From: Trichormus sp. NMC-1
GTDB lineage: Bacteria; Cyanobacteriota; Cyanobacteriia; Cyanobacteriales; Nostocaceae
NCBI RefSeq assembly: GCF_001858025.1
Contig: NZ_LZQD01000003.1
Location: 485,086-549,085, forward strand
DNA: 64,000 nucleotides
Reading direction: 5' to 3'
A program made the position numbers and the translations under genes. Positions 9,577 to 18,452 of this stretch are shown here, piece after piece (the first letter of the stretch is position 1; each line of letters starts with the position of its first letter). The notes below the pieces were generated by a model. The model was not told where the DNA came from. It made no database searches and saw only the letters and a list, made by a program, of their open reading frames with translations.

Positions 9577-10533
9577 ATGAAAGGACTGTGGTTAGAAAAT
9601 AACCAATTACAATTACGCACCGATATTCCTATTCCTGAACCACCAGAAGGAGAGGCTTTGGTGCGGGTTTTGCGTGCGGGAATTTGTAATACTGATTTGG
9701 AATTAATTAAAGGTTATTATCCCTATACTGGCATTATCGGCCATGAGTTTGTTGGTGTTGTCGAAAAAGGTGCAGATAATTTAATTAATCAAAGAGTAGT
9801 CGGTGAAATAAACGCTGCTTGCGGTTATTGTCGCTTTTGTCGTCGGGGACAACCAACTCATTGCGAAAATCGGACAGTTTTAGGTATTGTTAATCGTAAT
9901 GGTGCTTTTGCAGAATATCTATCTTTACCTATTGAAAATTTGCATCTTGTCCCCGAAAATGTTTCTACAGAAGCTGCAACTTTTACTGAACCTATAGCCG
10001 CAGCTTTGGAAATTCAAGAACAAGTGCAAATATGTCAAGATGACCGAGTTTTAGTAGTTGGTGATGGTAAATTGGGACAATTAATAGCTCAAACTTTAGC
10101 TTTAACTGGTTGTGAGTTATTAGTAGTAGGACGACATGAAGATAAATTAGTCAATTTAGCAGCGAGAGGAATTAAAACTGGTTTAGCTGATAGCGTCACT
10201 GATAGATATTTTGATATCTCTGTTGATTGTACAGGAAATCCCGAAGGATTCTCTACTGCACGTCGGGCTTTACGTCCTCGTGGTACATTAATCTTGAAAA
10301 GCACATATTCGGGAAATCTCAGTTTAGATGCGTCTTCTTTAGTGGTAGATGAAATTACCCTAATTGGTTCTCGTTGTGGTCCTTTTGTTCCAGCATTGGA
10401 TTTATTAGCTACAGGAAAGGTAGATGTACAATCTTTAATTCATGCTCATTATCCCCTTTCTCAAGGTTTAGAGGCTTTTGAAAAGGCAAAAACTAAAGGT
10501 GTTTTAAAGGTGTTATTAGAAATGAGTCATTAA
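9577..10533 (+). CDS. Zinc-dependent alcohol dehydrogenase-like protein (MDR family)
   Basis: 318 aa. The N-terminal GroES-like domain holds the catalytic zinc ligands Cys37 (AGICNTD) and the His-Glu of GHEFVG (near residue 58). A structural-zinc cluster reads CGYCRFCRRGQPTHC (near 87-101). The Rossmann domain follows with VLVVGDGKLGQLIAQ (near 157). It is shorter than the 340-350 aa of many family members but ends normally. It probably forms a two-gene operon with the upstream phosphatase. The substrate is a sugar alcohol or other polyol by context only. Confidence 0.88.
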   Translation: MKGLWLENNQLQLRTDIPIPEPPEGEALVRVLRAGICNTDLELIKGYYPYTGIIGHEFVGVVEKGADNLINQRVVGEINAACGYCRFCRRGQPTHCENRTVLGIVNRNGAFAEYLSLPIENLHLVPENVSTEAATFTEPIAAALEIQEQVQICQDDRVLVVGDGKLGQLIAQTLALTGCELLVVGRHEDKLVNLAARGIKTGLADSVTDRYFDISVDCTGNPEGFSTARRALRPRGTLILKSTYSGNLSLDASSLVVDEITLIGSRCGPFVPALDLLATGKVDVQSLIHAHYPLSQGLEAFEKAKTKGVLKVLLEMSH

Positions 10534-10539
10534 CATTTA

Positions 10540-11094
10540 TTACATGGATGCTGCACCAGTTGTAATTAGACGTTTAAACAAAGCAGCTGACCAACCAGTT
10601 TCTTTGAGGATAGCAGATGTAGAAACTTCTACATAGGACTGCTCAATAAAAGCTAAATCAATCATGCAAATTCTACCTAAAGCCTCTTGTAGTTCCTCTG
10701 ATTTACCTTCGATTTTTAGCTTTTTACCCACTTCATGAACTACAGTGGCCATAGCTGGAACTATATGCTGAGGACCAATACCCACTTTGACATGAACTAC
10801 CCCAATTTGCCAACGACGTTGAGAATAGCCAGCACCCCAATCATCAATTCCTGTAAACATTTCATGAAACCAGAGAATGAAGGTTTCCCGGAGACGGTGA
10901 ATTCGTCCCTCAGATTGATTTAAAATAGCATTCATTTCTGCATCACGTCCTAGATAACCATAGAAATAATCTGCCATTTCTGACGCAATCTCTAGTCCCC
11001 AATCTGCATTTGACTTCAGAATAAATTTATCTTCTGGGGTGAAACCAAACCGATTTTCCAGCTTGGTCATAAAAGCGAGAGTATCCATAGTCAT
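10540..11094 (-). CDS. Protoglobin / sensor-type globin
   Basis: 184 aa. A single-domain haem protein of the protoglobin or globin-coupled-sensor lineage. The segment RRWQIGVVHVKVGIGPQHIVPAM carries the expected proximal histidine (VVHVKVGI, near residue 101), with an upstream LRETFILWFHEMF helix. No output domain (methyl-accepting or GGDEF) is attached, so it may bind O2, NO or CO alone or signal through a partner. It converges on the dehydrogenase gene with only 6 bp between stops. The start at 11094 has an alternative ATG two codons in (11088). Confidence 0.85.
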   Translation of the reverse strand: MTMDTLAFMTKLENRFGFTPEDKFILKSNADWGLEIASEMADYFYGYLGRDAEMNAILNQSEGRIHRLRETFILWFHEMFTGIDDWGAGYSQRRWQIGVVHVKVGIGPQHIVPAMATVVHEVGKKLKIEGKSEELQEALGRICMIDLAFIEQSYVEVSTSAILKETGWSAALFKRLITTGAASM

Positions 11095-11622
11095 AAGTCA
11101 TCCCTATTTTTTACATAAATTCAAGGTTAAGACTGACTGTGTGCGCTGATAAACCTTAGCAATAACCTCGATAGTTAACGCTAAAATTGGCTTTTCAGAA
11201 GCAAATTCAATCTTCCTTGAATTTAGTAGTAAAAGTTGAGGAACTTGTGAGGATGGAAATATTTGCTACAGCTACTTGTCACTAAGCTAGGCATAATCAA
11301 GGACTTATTTATTTAAGTTTCTTTAATTATGTAACTTATTACCTGTCCTTTTCCCATTTCGCTACCGCTAAGATTACTCGCGCTGTTTATTTATCCGCTT
11401 CCATTCGTACTGTAATATTTTATTTTTAAATCTCCCAGTCTTCTAAAACTGTCTAAATCGGGATTTAAGAATTTTCTGTAACCCTTAGATTTTAAACATG
11501 ACAAGTCTCGACGCGAGAGAAGAGACTAATCAAACATAAAATAACCCTTACCCACATAAAGGTTTAGCAATGCTAAACCCTTACAAATAATCCACAACAA
11601 AGAGAAAGCCCATAGGTGATAA
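11095..11622. other. Intergenic region, no gene seen
   Basis: About 530 bp, AT-rich, between the protoglobin gene start and the end of a small membrane protein gene, both on the minus strand. I see no open frame with coding character. It should contain the protoglobin promoter on its left side and the terminator of the small gene on its right. Confidence 0.6.
11561..11580 (-). terminator. Hairpin downstream of the small membrane protein gene
   Basis: GGTTTAGCA and TGCTAAACC form a tight nine-base inverted repeat. On the minus strand it is followed by TTTATG, 42 bp after the stop of the gene at 11623. The short T-run makes it a weak intrinsic terminator call. Confidence 0.45.
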
Positions 11623-11892
11623 TTAATGTGATTGATAATCTTTACAACCAATTGCTTCTTCTGTATTTGCAATGTATGGATTTACCGTACATTTAAGACG
11701 ATAATTATTAGTAAAAAATTGGCAATTATGACAGGGTATTTTGTGCATTTTTTGAGCCGTTTGAACAGTCTCTTTTGTCGCTGTCCATAAATTTAAAAAC
11801 ACCAAAATAATCATAGTCCAAGCTATGAAAAAGCAAATCGGGATTAATAATGGTTGTATCCCCTGAATTAGGAAAGATATAAAATTTAACAC
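11623..11892 (-). CDS. Small membrane protein with cysteine cluster, unknown function
   Basis: 89 aa. One or two hydrophobic helices fill the first 36 residues (MLNFISFLIQGIQPLLIPIC...). A soluble tail follows with CHNCQFF, LKCTV and IGCKDYQ, four cysteines that could bind metal. The NYRLKCTVNPYIANTEEAIGCKDY ending resembles short conserved cyanobacterial proteins, but I do not know a function. The clean cysteine spacing and membrane/soluble layout argue that it is real. Confidence 0.7.
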   Translation of the reverse strand: MLNFISFLIQGIQPLLIPICFFIAWTMIILVFLNLWTATKETVQTAQKMHKIPCHNCQFFTNNYRLKCTVNPYIANTEEAIGCKDYQSH

Positions 11893-12025
11893 GGCATTTG
11901 CGAATACAAGTGAGGAGTTAGGAATTAATATAACTCCTAACTCCTCATTGATCTCTTCTAACTAAAGATATATTACAGGGAATTTTTAGGTGAATGTGAG
12001 AAAAAGTTTCCTTACCCCTCTGGGA

Positions 12026-12118
12026 GGTTAAACTCCAGCATGACCTAATGCAATACCTGTTACTAGCATTCCCAGTAGCAAGAACGGTTGGGCGCTGGCT
12101 TGATATTTAACATGATTA
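12026..12118 (-). pseudogene. Orphan duplicate of the chlG 3' end
   Basis: Without gaps this stretch matches 15206-15298, the end of chlG, at about 91% identity. It still encodes the last ~28 chlG residues plus stop (VKYQASAQPFL...). Most differences are at third codon positions. The copy is cut at its 5' side, where the acyltransferase gene begins (its stop is at 12134). It looks like the relic of a second, diverged chlG allele, not a recent slippage product. Confidence 0.9.
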
Positions 12119-12133
12119 TGTCTAAGGTTTTTG

Positions 12134-13312
12134 TCAATTAACCGCATCTGTCGCTTTTCGCTTCTTTAAGAAACTAGACATAAATGGCCGCTCAAAGAAT
12201 AAGTAAAAGTAATAAGCGATAATCAGTGACATTACCGTACCTAATAAATAAGATCCTGCTGCAAACATATCTGGGGAAATTGGCAGGTAAAACAGGAAGT
12301 AACGTACCAAAACTAATACAGGGCCATGAATTAGATATAGACTATAGGAAAATGTACCAAGTGCGATCGCTAAAGGGTGTTGTAATATCCGTAGCACTAA
12401 GGATGGCTGTTTGCCCTCAATTATCGACTTGGTTATGGAGATAAATAAACAAGCGAATGCAAGACCTGCGAAACTTTGATTAATCCATATATGCAATCCT
12501 AGTCGTCGCCATTCGGTTATAAAAGCAATACAAGTAAAGATAATAGCCAACCAACCCCAAGGTAAAGAATTTCTGATAGCGACTAGCTTGGGTTTTTGAG
12601 AAAATCCAATATCTGCTGCTGCCATTCCTAAACAGAATATACCTAAGAACCAAGGATTAGCTGATTCAAATAATCCATTCAACAAAAATACAGGTGTTAA
12701 ACCAATTAAAAAGGCAATAATGACAACCACCAATAATCCAAACCGTCGCCATATAGGTAGGAACAATAGCGGAAACAAAAAGTATGTTTGCCATTCTGTT
12801 GCTACAGTCCACATAGGTGGGTTAATGGTCAGATATGAGCTACCGTCGAGATTATGAATTATTAGCAGGTGAAGCAAGAAATCAACAAAAGAGAATTTAG
12901 GTGAAAATGAGCCGAGTCCTGCTACTTCATTCCATTGAAAACTGGTGAATTTCTCGAAAATAAAGACAACTGCTGCTAGTAGGAGACAGATAAATAAAAC
13001 CATGTAGTACGGGGGTAGAATTCGCCGCGCCCGCCTCTTAATATAATTTATGAAACCTCCTGATAACTGACCATTTTCAGAACGCGCTACTGGTAGCATC
13101 AAAACATAACCAGAAAGGACAATAAAACTTATGACACTAAAAGCACCATATTTCATAGCTCTAACAAAAAGTGACCAAGATTCAGGCAATTGATTCCCGA
13201 TTGCTGGTTCAACATGAACAAGTACAACATACAGAGATGCTAATCCCCTTAGTCCATCCAAATAAGGGAGATGAAGTCTCTTATTAGTAGATATTTCGGT
13301 TATTTGAGTCAT
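12134..13312 (-). CDS. Acyltransferase family 3 membrane protein (OafA/YrhL-like)
   Basis: 392 aa with about ten membrane segments. The family start HLPYLDGLRGLASLYVVLVH (near residues 14-33) carries the conserved Asp-Gly-x-Arg and the likely catalytic His in VLVH. RARRILPPYYMVL near residue 90 and a later SYSLYLIHGPVL are also typical. Such proteins O-acetylate surface polysaccharides or lipids. It neighbours a hexapeptide acetyltransferase in the same direction, together forming an insert between the two chlG 3' ends. It may decorate the polysaccharide made at 18-33 kb, which is inference. Confidence 0.9.
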   Translation of the reverse strand: MTQITEISTNKRLHLPYLDGLRGLASLYVVLVHVEPAIGNQLPESWSLFVRAMKYGAFSVISFIVLSGYVLMLPVARSENGQLSGGFINYIKRRARRILPPYYMVLFICLLLAAVVFIFEKFTSFQWNEVAGLGSFSPKFSFVDFLLHLLIIHNLDGSSYLTINPPMWTVATEWQTYFLFPLLFLPIWRRFGLLVVVIIAFLIGLTPVFLLNGLFESANPWFLGIFCLGMAAADIGFSQKPKLVAIRNSLPWGWLAIIFTCIAFITEWRRLGLHIWINQSFAGLAFACLFISITKSIIEGKQPSLVLRILQHPLAIALGTFSYSLYLIHGPVLVLVRYFLFYLPISPDMFAAGSYLLGTVMSLIIAYYFYLFFERPFMSSFLKKRKATDAVN

Positions 13313-13492
13313 TGAATTAATTTCTTACTATGTTTTAGATGGTAGATACCCAGATTTCTTATTAGGAGTAGAATTCCTGTTTACTTAAAAAGTATCTATT
13401 CTCTTATCTCCTTTTACAAATCAATTGCAGATGATGTTAACCAATGGTCAGCTGTAGGTGGATAAAATGACCCAAGCGAGGTTTCTAAGAAC

Positions 13493-14308
13493 TTAATTTG
13501 AAGATGACAGAGGTAATTTTGTAGACTTGAGAAGTTCTTTACCATCACGGCTTTTAATTACTCGTGCAGGTATGCCCACAGCTACTGAGAATGGGGGAAT
13601 ATCTTTAGTAACAACAGCACCAGCACCAATCACACTACCTCTACCGATGGTGACACCATCTAATACTTTCACTCCATCTCCTAGCCAACAGTCATCCTCA
13701 ATCACGATTCCCTTCCGAGTAATACCTTGGTATTTGATTGGCTTCGTCAGATCTGTAAAGTTGTGATTATTGGCGTATATCCCAGTATGGGCTGCAATTA
13801 AACAGTGCTTGCCAATTGTAATGTTTCCAGGGCCAGCAATACAAACGCTAGGGCCAATAAAAGTATCTTGACCAATATGGATACAAGTGTTATCTAGCGC
13901 CCCTATGACAACATTATGCTCAAGGATCACTCCATTTTCTAGATGAATTATATTGTTTTCGTGTCCTTTTCCATCTATACGAACACCTTTAAAAATATAC
14001 ACTCCCTTGCCAATTTCAATAGCATCAGTACTTATAAATTCAACGCCATCTTGAATATAAACTGAGCCACCTATCCGAGAAAAAATAGTGCGATATAGCA
14101 AATTACGTAATTTTACTCCCCCAAAAATTGTGGGAATATCGCCTAAAAAAGTAGTTAACAAAAGTTGTTTAAACCGCGTTAATTTGGAAAAATGTTTCAA
14201 ATTATTCATGGCTTTATTATTCCTAGATAAATTGTGAATTTGGAGATTTGCAAAATCGTAAACTGCCAGGGTAAATACATCCTGTATCTGAGTCTTGCTG
14301 TGTACCAT
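13493..14308 (-). CDS. Left-handed beta-helix (hexapeptide repeat) O-acyltransferase
   Basis: 271 aa. Hexapeptide repeats run from about residue 80 to 245 (for example ILEHNVVIG, TFIGPSVCIAG, CLIAAHTGIYANNHNF, VIGAGAVVTKDIPPFSVAVGIPARVI). The histidine in ANNHNF is where the family catalytic His lies. It is most like maltose/galactoside or WbbJ-type O-acetyltransferases of surface sugars. The first ~33 residues are not family-like, and an internal ATG at 14209 (MNNLKHFSKL) is an equally plausible start. It is the second gene of the inserted block. Confidence 0.87.
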   Translation of the reverse strand: MVHSKTQIQDVFTLAVYDFANLQIHNLSRNNKAMNNLKHFSKLTRFKQLLLTTFLGDIPTIFGGVKLRNLLYRTIFSRIGGSVYIQDGVEFISTDAIEIGKGVYIFKGVRIDGKGHENNIIHLENGVILEHNVVIGALDNTCIHIGQDTFIGPSVCIAGPGNITIGKHCLIAAHTGIYANNHNFTDLTKPIKYQGITRKGIVIEDDCWLGDGVKVLDGVTIGRGSVIGAGAVVTKDIPPFSVAVGIPARVIKSRDGKELLKSTKLPLSSSN

Positions 14309-15207
14309 ATATATTCCTATATCTGCATTTTAATATGGCAGATTAATGGAAAAATAAGGTGGCTAATATGAAGTTTTTCAAATGTTTGAAAAACCCAAGG
14401 CAAGTTTTTAAAGCTAGAAGCTATTAAATACAGGTATTATTTAATTGTTAGACATAGCTATACAAGAAATGCTGTATTTATTTACCAGCGAATTCAGCAA
14501 TTACAGCAGTTTGCAACCGTCTGAATTCTGCTGTATTATTTTTTATATGTACTACTTGGAAATTAGAGTCAATACTTTTTTCAATTCGGAACTGATGAAT
14601 ACTGAACCTTAATGCTTTAACGCAACATCAAATTCTTAACTCTTGCTGCATATAAGTTAGCAATTTGACAAGCTATTATAATTCAGATATTCAGTTACTA
14701 AATATCAAAATATTGATTTCAATCCAATTACATCTGTTTAAGCTATGCCAAAGTAGGTGTGAAATCTCCTCACTACCATCAAGATGTAATTGTTGAATTA
14801 CTCATTCAATTTCCCAGCAAGTACAAGCACATAAAATTAGGGGGGAGTGTCTCCAACTTCCGCCATCACATTGAAGTTAATCATCGGAGCGAACAAATAA
14901 ATACTACCCCGATTACTATAACGGCTTCTTTGCAGCCAATTTTTAGAATCTGCCGCTGTTGTAATCATGATATGCCAATATGATTTACTTATTTATGGAC
15001 TAAAGTGTAAAACGCCTTGATAGTGACATAAATAATGTTCTTCCACCATCCTAAAAGAGACTTAGGCTATTAATGTAAAGTAAAAGTAAATTTTCAAGAT
15101 AAATTATGAAGATTTAAAAATAAACATAGTTTGATATTTGGTAACTTCTTAACTACACTGCCAATGCAGGGGTAAATGAAGCGGTGCGTTAGGAACGCAC
15201 CAGATGG
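14309..15207. other. Intergenic region, no convincing gene
   Basis: About 900 bp, strongly AT-rich, upstream of the hexapeptide acyltransferase and downstream of chlG. A 74-codon open frame on the plus strand (14759-14983) lacks a ribosome-binding site and recognisable features and is not called. This is the right-hand part of the inserted block that lies between the two chlG 3' ends. Confidence 0.5.
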
Positions 15208-16242
15208 TTAAACGCCGGCGTGACCTAATGCAATACCTGTTACCAGCATTCCCAATACCAAGAACGGTTGGGCGCTGGCTTGATATTTGACATCATTGGC
15301 TATGGGGTCACGGAGAAAATACATATCTTGGAAAGTGATTTGGGGGATGATTAATAATACGAGAATTGCTGCATATAAATTCTCATGAATACTCACCAAA
15401 TAACCTGCAACCAAACCTTGAAATAAGTCAATCATGACTACACAAATCAAAGCCGCAGTTTGCACACCAAACATGACTGGTAGTGATTGTAATCCTAATT
15501 GGCGATCGCCTTCCACACTCTTAAAATCATTGACAATGGCAATACCTAAACCTGCCAAACTGTAGAACAGAGTCAGAACCACAATTTTCCAATTCAATTC
15601 TCCAAATAAAGCATGGCCAGCCCACCAAGGTAAAGCAATATAACTTGCACCCAAAGCATAGTTTCCTAACCAACCATTTTGTTTTAATTTCAATGGTGGT
15701 GCAGAATAGATATAGGCGATGAAAGTACCAAAAACAGACAACAGCAAAACATTAGGAATTGGATGACCTGCCCATAAATCTAAAGTATAAGCTACGCCAT
15801 ATCCTAGTAACAGTAAAACAATGATTTGGCTAATTACTTGCTTTTCAGAAATTGCCCCAGAAGGTATGGGACGGTAAGGTTCATTAATAGCGTCAATTTC
15901 CCGGTCATAATAATCATTGATGGTTTGGGTATAACCTGTCAACAAGGGACCAGAAAGTAACATACAAAGGGCAGACTTCAAGACATTTTCTAAAGTCCAT
16001 GTATAGTTACCAGAAGAAGCCGCACCGCAGACTACACCCCAAATTAGGGGAATCCAGGTAATCGGTTTCATCAATTGCAAGCGAATTTTCCAAATAGAAG
16101 TTTCCCCAGCACTTGCACCTTTCATTCCCAGCAATTGCCGAGTTTTCGCATTGCGGTCTTCTGTGATTGTTACTTCTTTATTTGTAGATTCTACAACCTC
16201 ATTTGGCTGAGGATTTGGGTTAATGGGAGTTGATTCAGACAT
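15208..16242 (-). CDS. chlG: Chlorophyll synthase ChlG
   Basis: 344 aa. Membrane prenyltransferase of the UbiA family that esterifies chlorophyllide with a geranylgeranyl or phytyl chain, the last step of chlorophyll a synthesis. Family motifs are clear: QTINDYYDREIDAINEPYRPIPSG (near residues 105-128) and VNDFKSVEGDRQLGLQSLPV (near 238). About eight or nine membrane helices follow a polar N-terminus of some 50 residues. It ends ALGHAGV. Its 3' end exists again at 12026-12118. It lies in the same direction as the ArsA-like gene and petP, with about 90 bp to the former. Confidence 0.97.
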   Translation of the reverse strand: MSESTPINPNPQPNEVVESTNKEVTITEDRNAKTRQLLGMKGASAGETSIWKIRLQLMKPITWIPLIWGVVCGAASSGNYTWTLENVLKSALCMLLSGPLLTGYTQTINDYYDREIDAINEPYRPIPSGAISEKQVISQIIVLLLLGYGVAYTLDLWAGHPIPNVLLLSVFGTFIAYIYSAPPLKLKQNGWLGNYALGASYIALPWWAGHALFGELNWKIVVLTLFYSLAGLGIAIVNDFKSVEGDRQLGLQSLPVMFGVQTAALICVVMIDLFQGLVAGYLVSIHENLYAAILVLLIIPQITFQDMYFLRDPIANDVKYQASAQPFLVLGMLVTGIALGHAGV

Positions 16243-16334
16243 AAGGTGTAATGGGTGATCAATAGCTTTGACTGGTCAGCAGTCAGCTAATAAGTTACAG
16301 GTTAGAAGTAAAAAATGTAGGAAAAAAGAGAAAA

Positions 16335-17453
16335 CTAGCTGATAGCTTCTTCCTCAAACGAAATTATCAAATAACTATTTTGAAACTTGGCTCCAGTAAT
16401 GGGTTTACCACTTAAAGCTGGGGGAAGGAAGATATTACGCCTTTGATCTCCGGCTTCTACCGTGACCTCTGGACCCTGTTGAGTGAGCTTGACTTGTTTT
16501 TTGTCAAAAACCGGTAAAAATAAGCGCAACTGGCGATTATGTACGTCAATTTCAATTGCTTGGTTAGCTTGTAATGCTTGCTCAACAAAATTAGGTAAAG
16601 CATCTATGAGCGGTTGCCATTCACCATTGGAGACATCAGGAACTATGGTCACAGGTAGAGGTGCAAATTCCTCGGATAAATTGATATTTTCTTCCCCAGC
16701 AACCAAGATTGCTCCACCAATAGTTAAACCAATTTGTTGGGCGCTTCCCCACAGATAGCGGGAATTTGCTACATCAATGGGGTCTGGAGTTGTCACCAAA
16801 AAAGCGGCGACACGCTGGGGATTAGCTAAAGCAGCTTTACCTCGTTCGAGAAAATTATTAATTTGGTTAGTGGGTTGGGGAGAGTCATCAGTAGTCCAAT
16901 TAACATTAAAAAGACTGCTGATTAAGGGTTGAAAAAAGGGAGATTCTGTAATTGTTTTCCCTAAATCGGAGTTAACAAATAATTGCCGGAATCGCCTGAC
17001 ATACCAACTTAAAGATTCTGGTATTCCCAACATCCGCAAGGTGGAAGCGTCGCCTGTACCATCGTAGATAATCGCGTCATATTGTCCACTAGCATCATAT
17101 TCACGAATAGCATTGAGAAAAAGAGCGCTGTCCATGCCTGGTAATGCTACCAGTTCTTGCCCATAAACATCTTTAACAATAGGTGTGCGGAGGTATTGAG
17201 CCTCCAATTTTTTCACTTCTTCCCAGTTGCGTTCTAGCAGTACAGATGCTTGAAACTGTACTGCTTGGAGATTGGGAGAGATTTCCTGGGGATCTGGAGT
17301 CAGAGAAGTATTGAGGAGAATTGGCAATGTTGGATCTGCTAGTCCTGCTAGGAGTACCCGTTTACCTTGTGTTGCCAATAACTTGGCTGCGGCGATCGCT
17401 ATCTTACTACGAGCGATGCCGTTTTTGCCTAAAAATGTCAGTATCAAGGCCAT
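16335..17453 (-). CDS. ArsA/Get3-like ATPase with degenerate P-loop
   Basis: 372 aa. The fold is that of ArsA/Get3 ATPases: LTFLGKNGIARSKIAIAAAKLLATQGKRVLLAGLADPT at the N-terminus, then IIYDGTGDASTLRMLGIPESLSWYVRR where the switch region lies, and an all-beta C-terminal domain (RQLRLFLPVFDKKQV...). In the deviant Walker A the usual GKGGVGKTT reads GKNGIARSK, losing the standard Gly-Lys-Thr. ATP binding is therefore doubtful. Close neighbours are chlG and petP, so a role in membrane or photosynthetic protein handling is possible, but only from context. Confidence 0.8.
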   Translation of the reverse strand: MALILTFLGKNGIARSKIAIAAAKLLATQGKRVLLAGLADPTLPILLNTSLTPDPQEISPNLQAVQFQASVLLERNWEEVKKLEAQYLRTPIVKDVYGQELVALPGMDSALFLNAIREYDASGQYDAIIYDGTGDASTLRMLGIPESLSWYVRRFRQLFVNSDLGKTITESPFFQPLISSLFNVNWTTDDSPQPTNQINNFLERGKAALANPQRVAAFLVTTPDPIDVANSRYLWGSAQQIGLTIGGAILVAGEENINLSEEFAPLPVTIVPDVSNGEWQPLIDALPNFVEQALQANQAIEIDVHNRQLRLFLPVFDKKQVKLTQQGPEVTVEAGDQRRNIFLPPALSGKPITGAKFQNSYLIISFEEEAIS

Positions 17454-17539
17454 TACTCGATTTCCAATTACTGCCTATCTTTTCAATTACAACTTAGCAC
17501 TCAACCAATCCTCTTCGCCTCTGCTGTAAGTTGTTTCAA

Positions 17540-17731
17540 CTAGGCTGGTTTGATTTCATCTTCAAAAAACCAGGTGGCTGAGTTGTCATCAAACTTCACC
17601 ACCACACCAATACCAGCACCATCGGTGACTTTATAACCTTCGATCATGCCGACTTTTCCTAGTTTTTGAGCGATAGTAGAGGATACGCGATCGCGCAAAC
17701 GAATCACCTTAACTTTCTGTCCGATTTCCAT
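17540..17731 (-). CDS. petP: Cytochrome b6f complex subunit PetP
   Basis: 63 aa. The protein MEIGQKVKVIRLRDRVSSTI... with ...GAGIGVVVKFDDNSATWFFEDEIKP matches the small SH3-like PetP subunit found in cyanobacteria (ssr2998 in Synechocystis). PetP binds the cytoplasmic face of cytochrome b6f and influences linear electron flow. It is complete and of normal length. It sits 86 bp upstream of the ArsA-like gene, in the same direction. Confidence 0.93.
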   Translation of the reverse strand: MEIGQKVKVIRLRDRVSSTIAQKLGKVGMIEGYKVTDGAGIGVVVKFDDNSATWFFEDEIKPA

Positions 17732-18452
17732 GTCTAGTTACAATGCAATAAACCAAGTCTCAGTGTAGCGGAATCTGGCGCTCAGTTATCACAGAGATTC
17801 AGGGGGGGATAGATAACTAATGACAAATATCCTCAAAGTTTAAATTTAAGTCAAAAAGCAGCACAGTAGGAGGCTGATAAGTCAAAATGACGGCGTTGGT
17901 AAAATGAAAAGAGCGATCGCTGATCAAAGACGGCTCGTTTTTAGGAAATATCAGCCATTTTGACACCTAGAGAACATCAAAGGTAATGCAATTTACTTTC
18001 TTCACAATGAAGTTACTTTTTAGTATTGCTACTCAGTAACATGGCATCGTTACGAGGAAAATAGAGGTATCAGTTTACATCTAGCAGCACAAAGAAAATC
18101 AAGAATCAAAAACGACATCAGATTCATCAATTTTTACGGTTAAATAGTTAGCCAGTACATCTAGAGATAAATCAATAGATAACTCTAGTGTAAAAAAAAT
18201 CATCAACCATTTGATAAAAGCTATTTTTTTCAAGTAAATTAGCTGCTTCATGGAAACAATAAAAACAAAATCATACATCCATATTGCATAAAATATAACC
18301 TGGACTGTCTCAGCAAAAAGTAATATCACTACAGACTTCATGGTTTTTAATTAAGTGTTTATTCTGTTGGCATTTCAACTGATGGTTTGGCATAACAGTT
18401 ACTGAAGAGGATTTTTAGGCAATATAAAATAAAGGTTGAGTACAAACAAAAT
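17732..18452. other. Intergenic region with one doubtful hydrophobic open frame
   Basis: Between divergent petP and the polysaccharide cluster. A minus-strand open frame at 18099-18341 (80 codons, hydrophobic, starting MKSVVILLFAETVQVIF) could be a small membrane protein, but it has no convincing ribosome-binding site and I recognise nothing in it. A HIP1 octamer is at 17914. The right end should contain the promoter of the galactofuranosyltransferase operon. Confidence 0.4.

Noticed and set aside
14759-14983. 74-codon plus-strand frame
   Set aside because: Low-complexity AT-rich sequence, no start signal, no recognisable residues.
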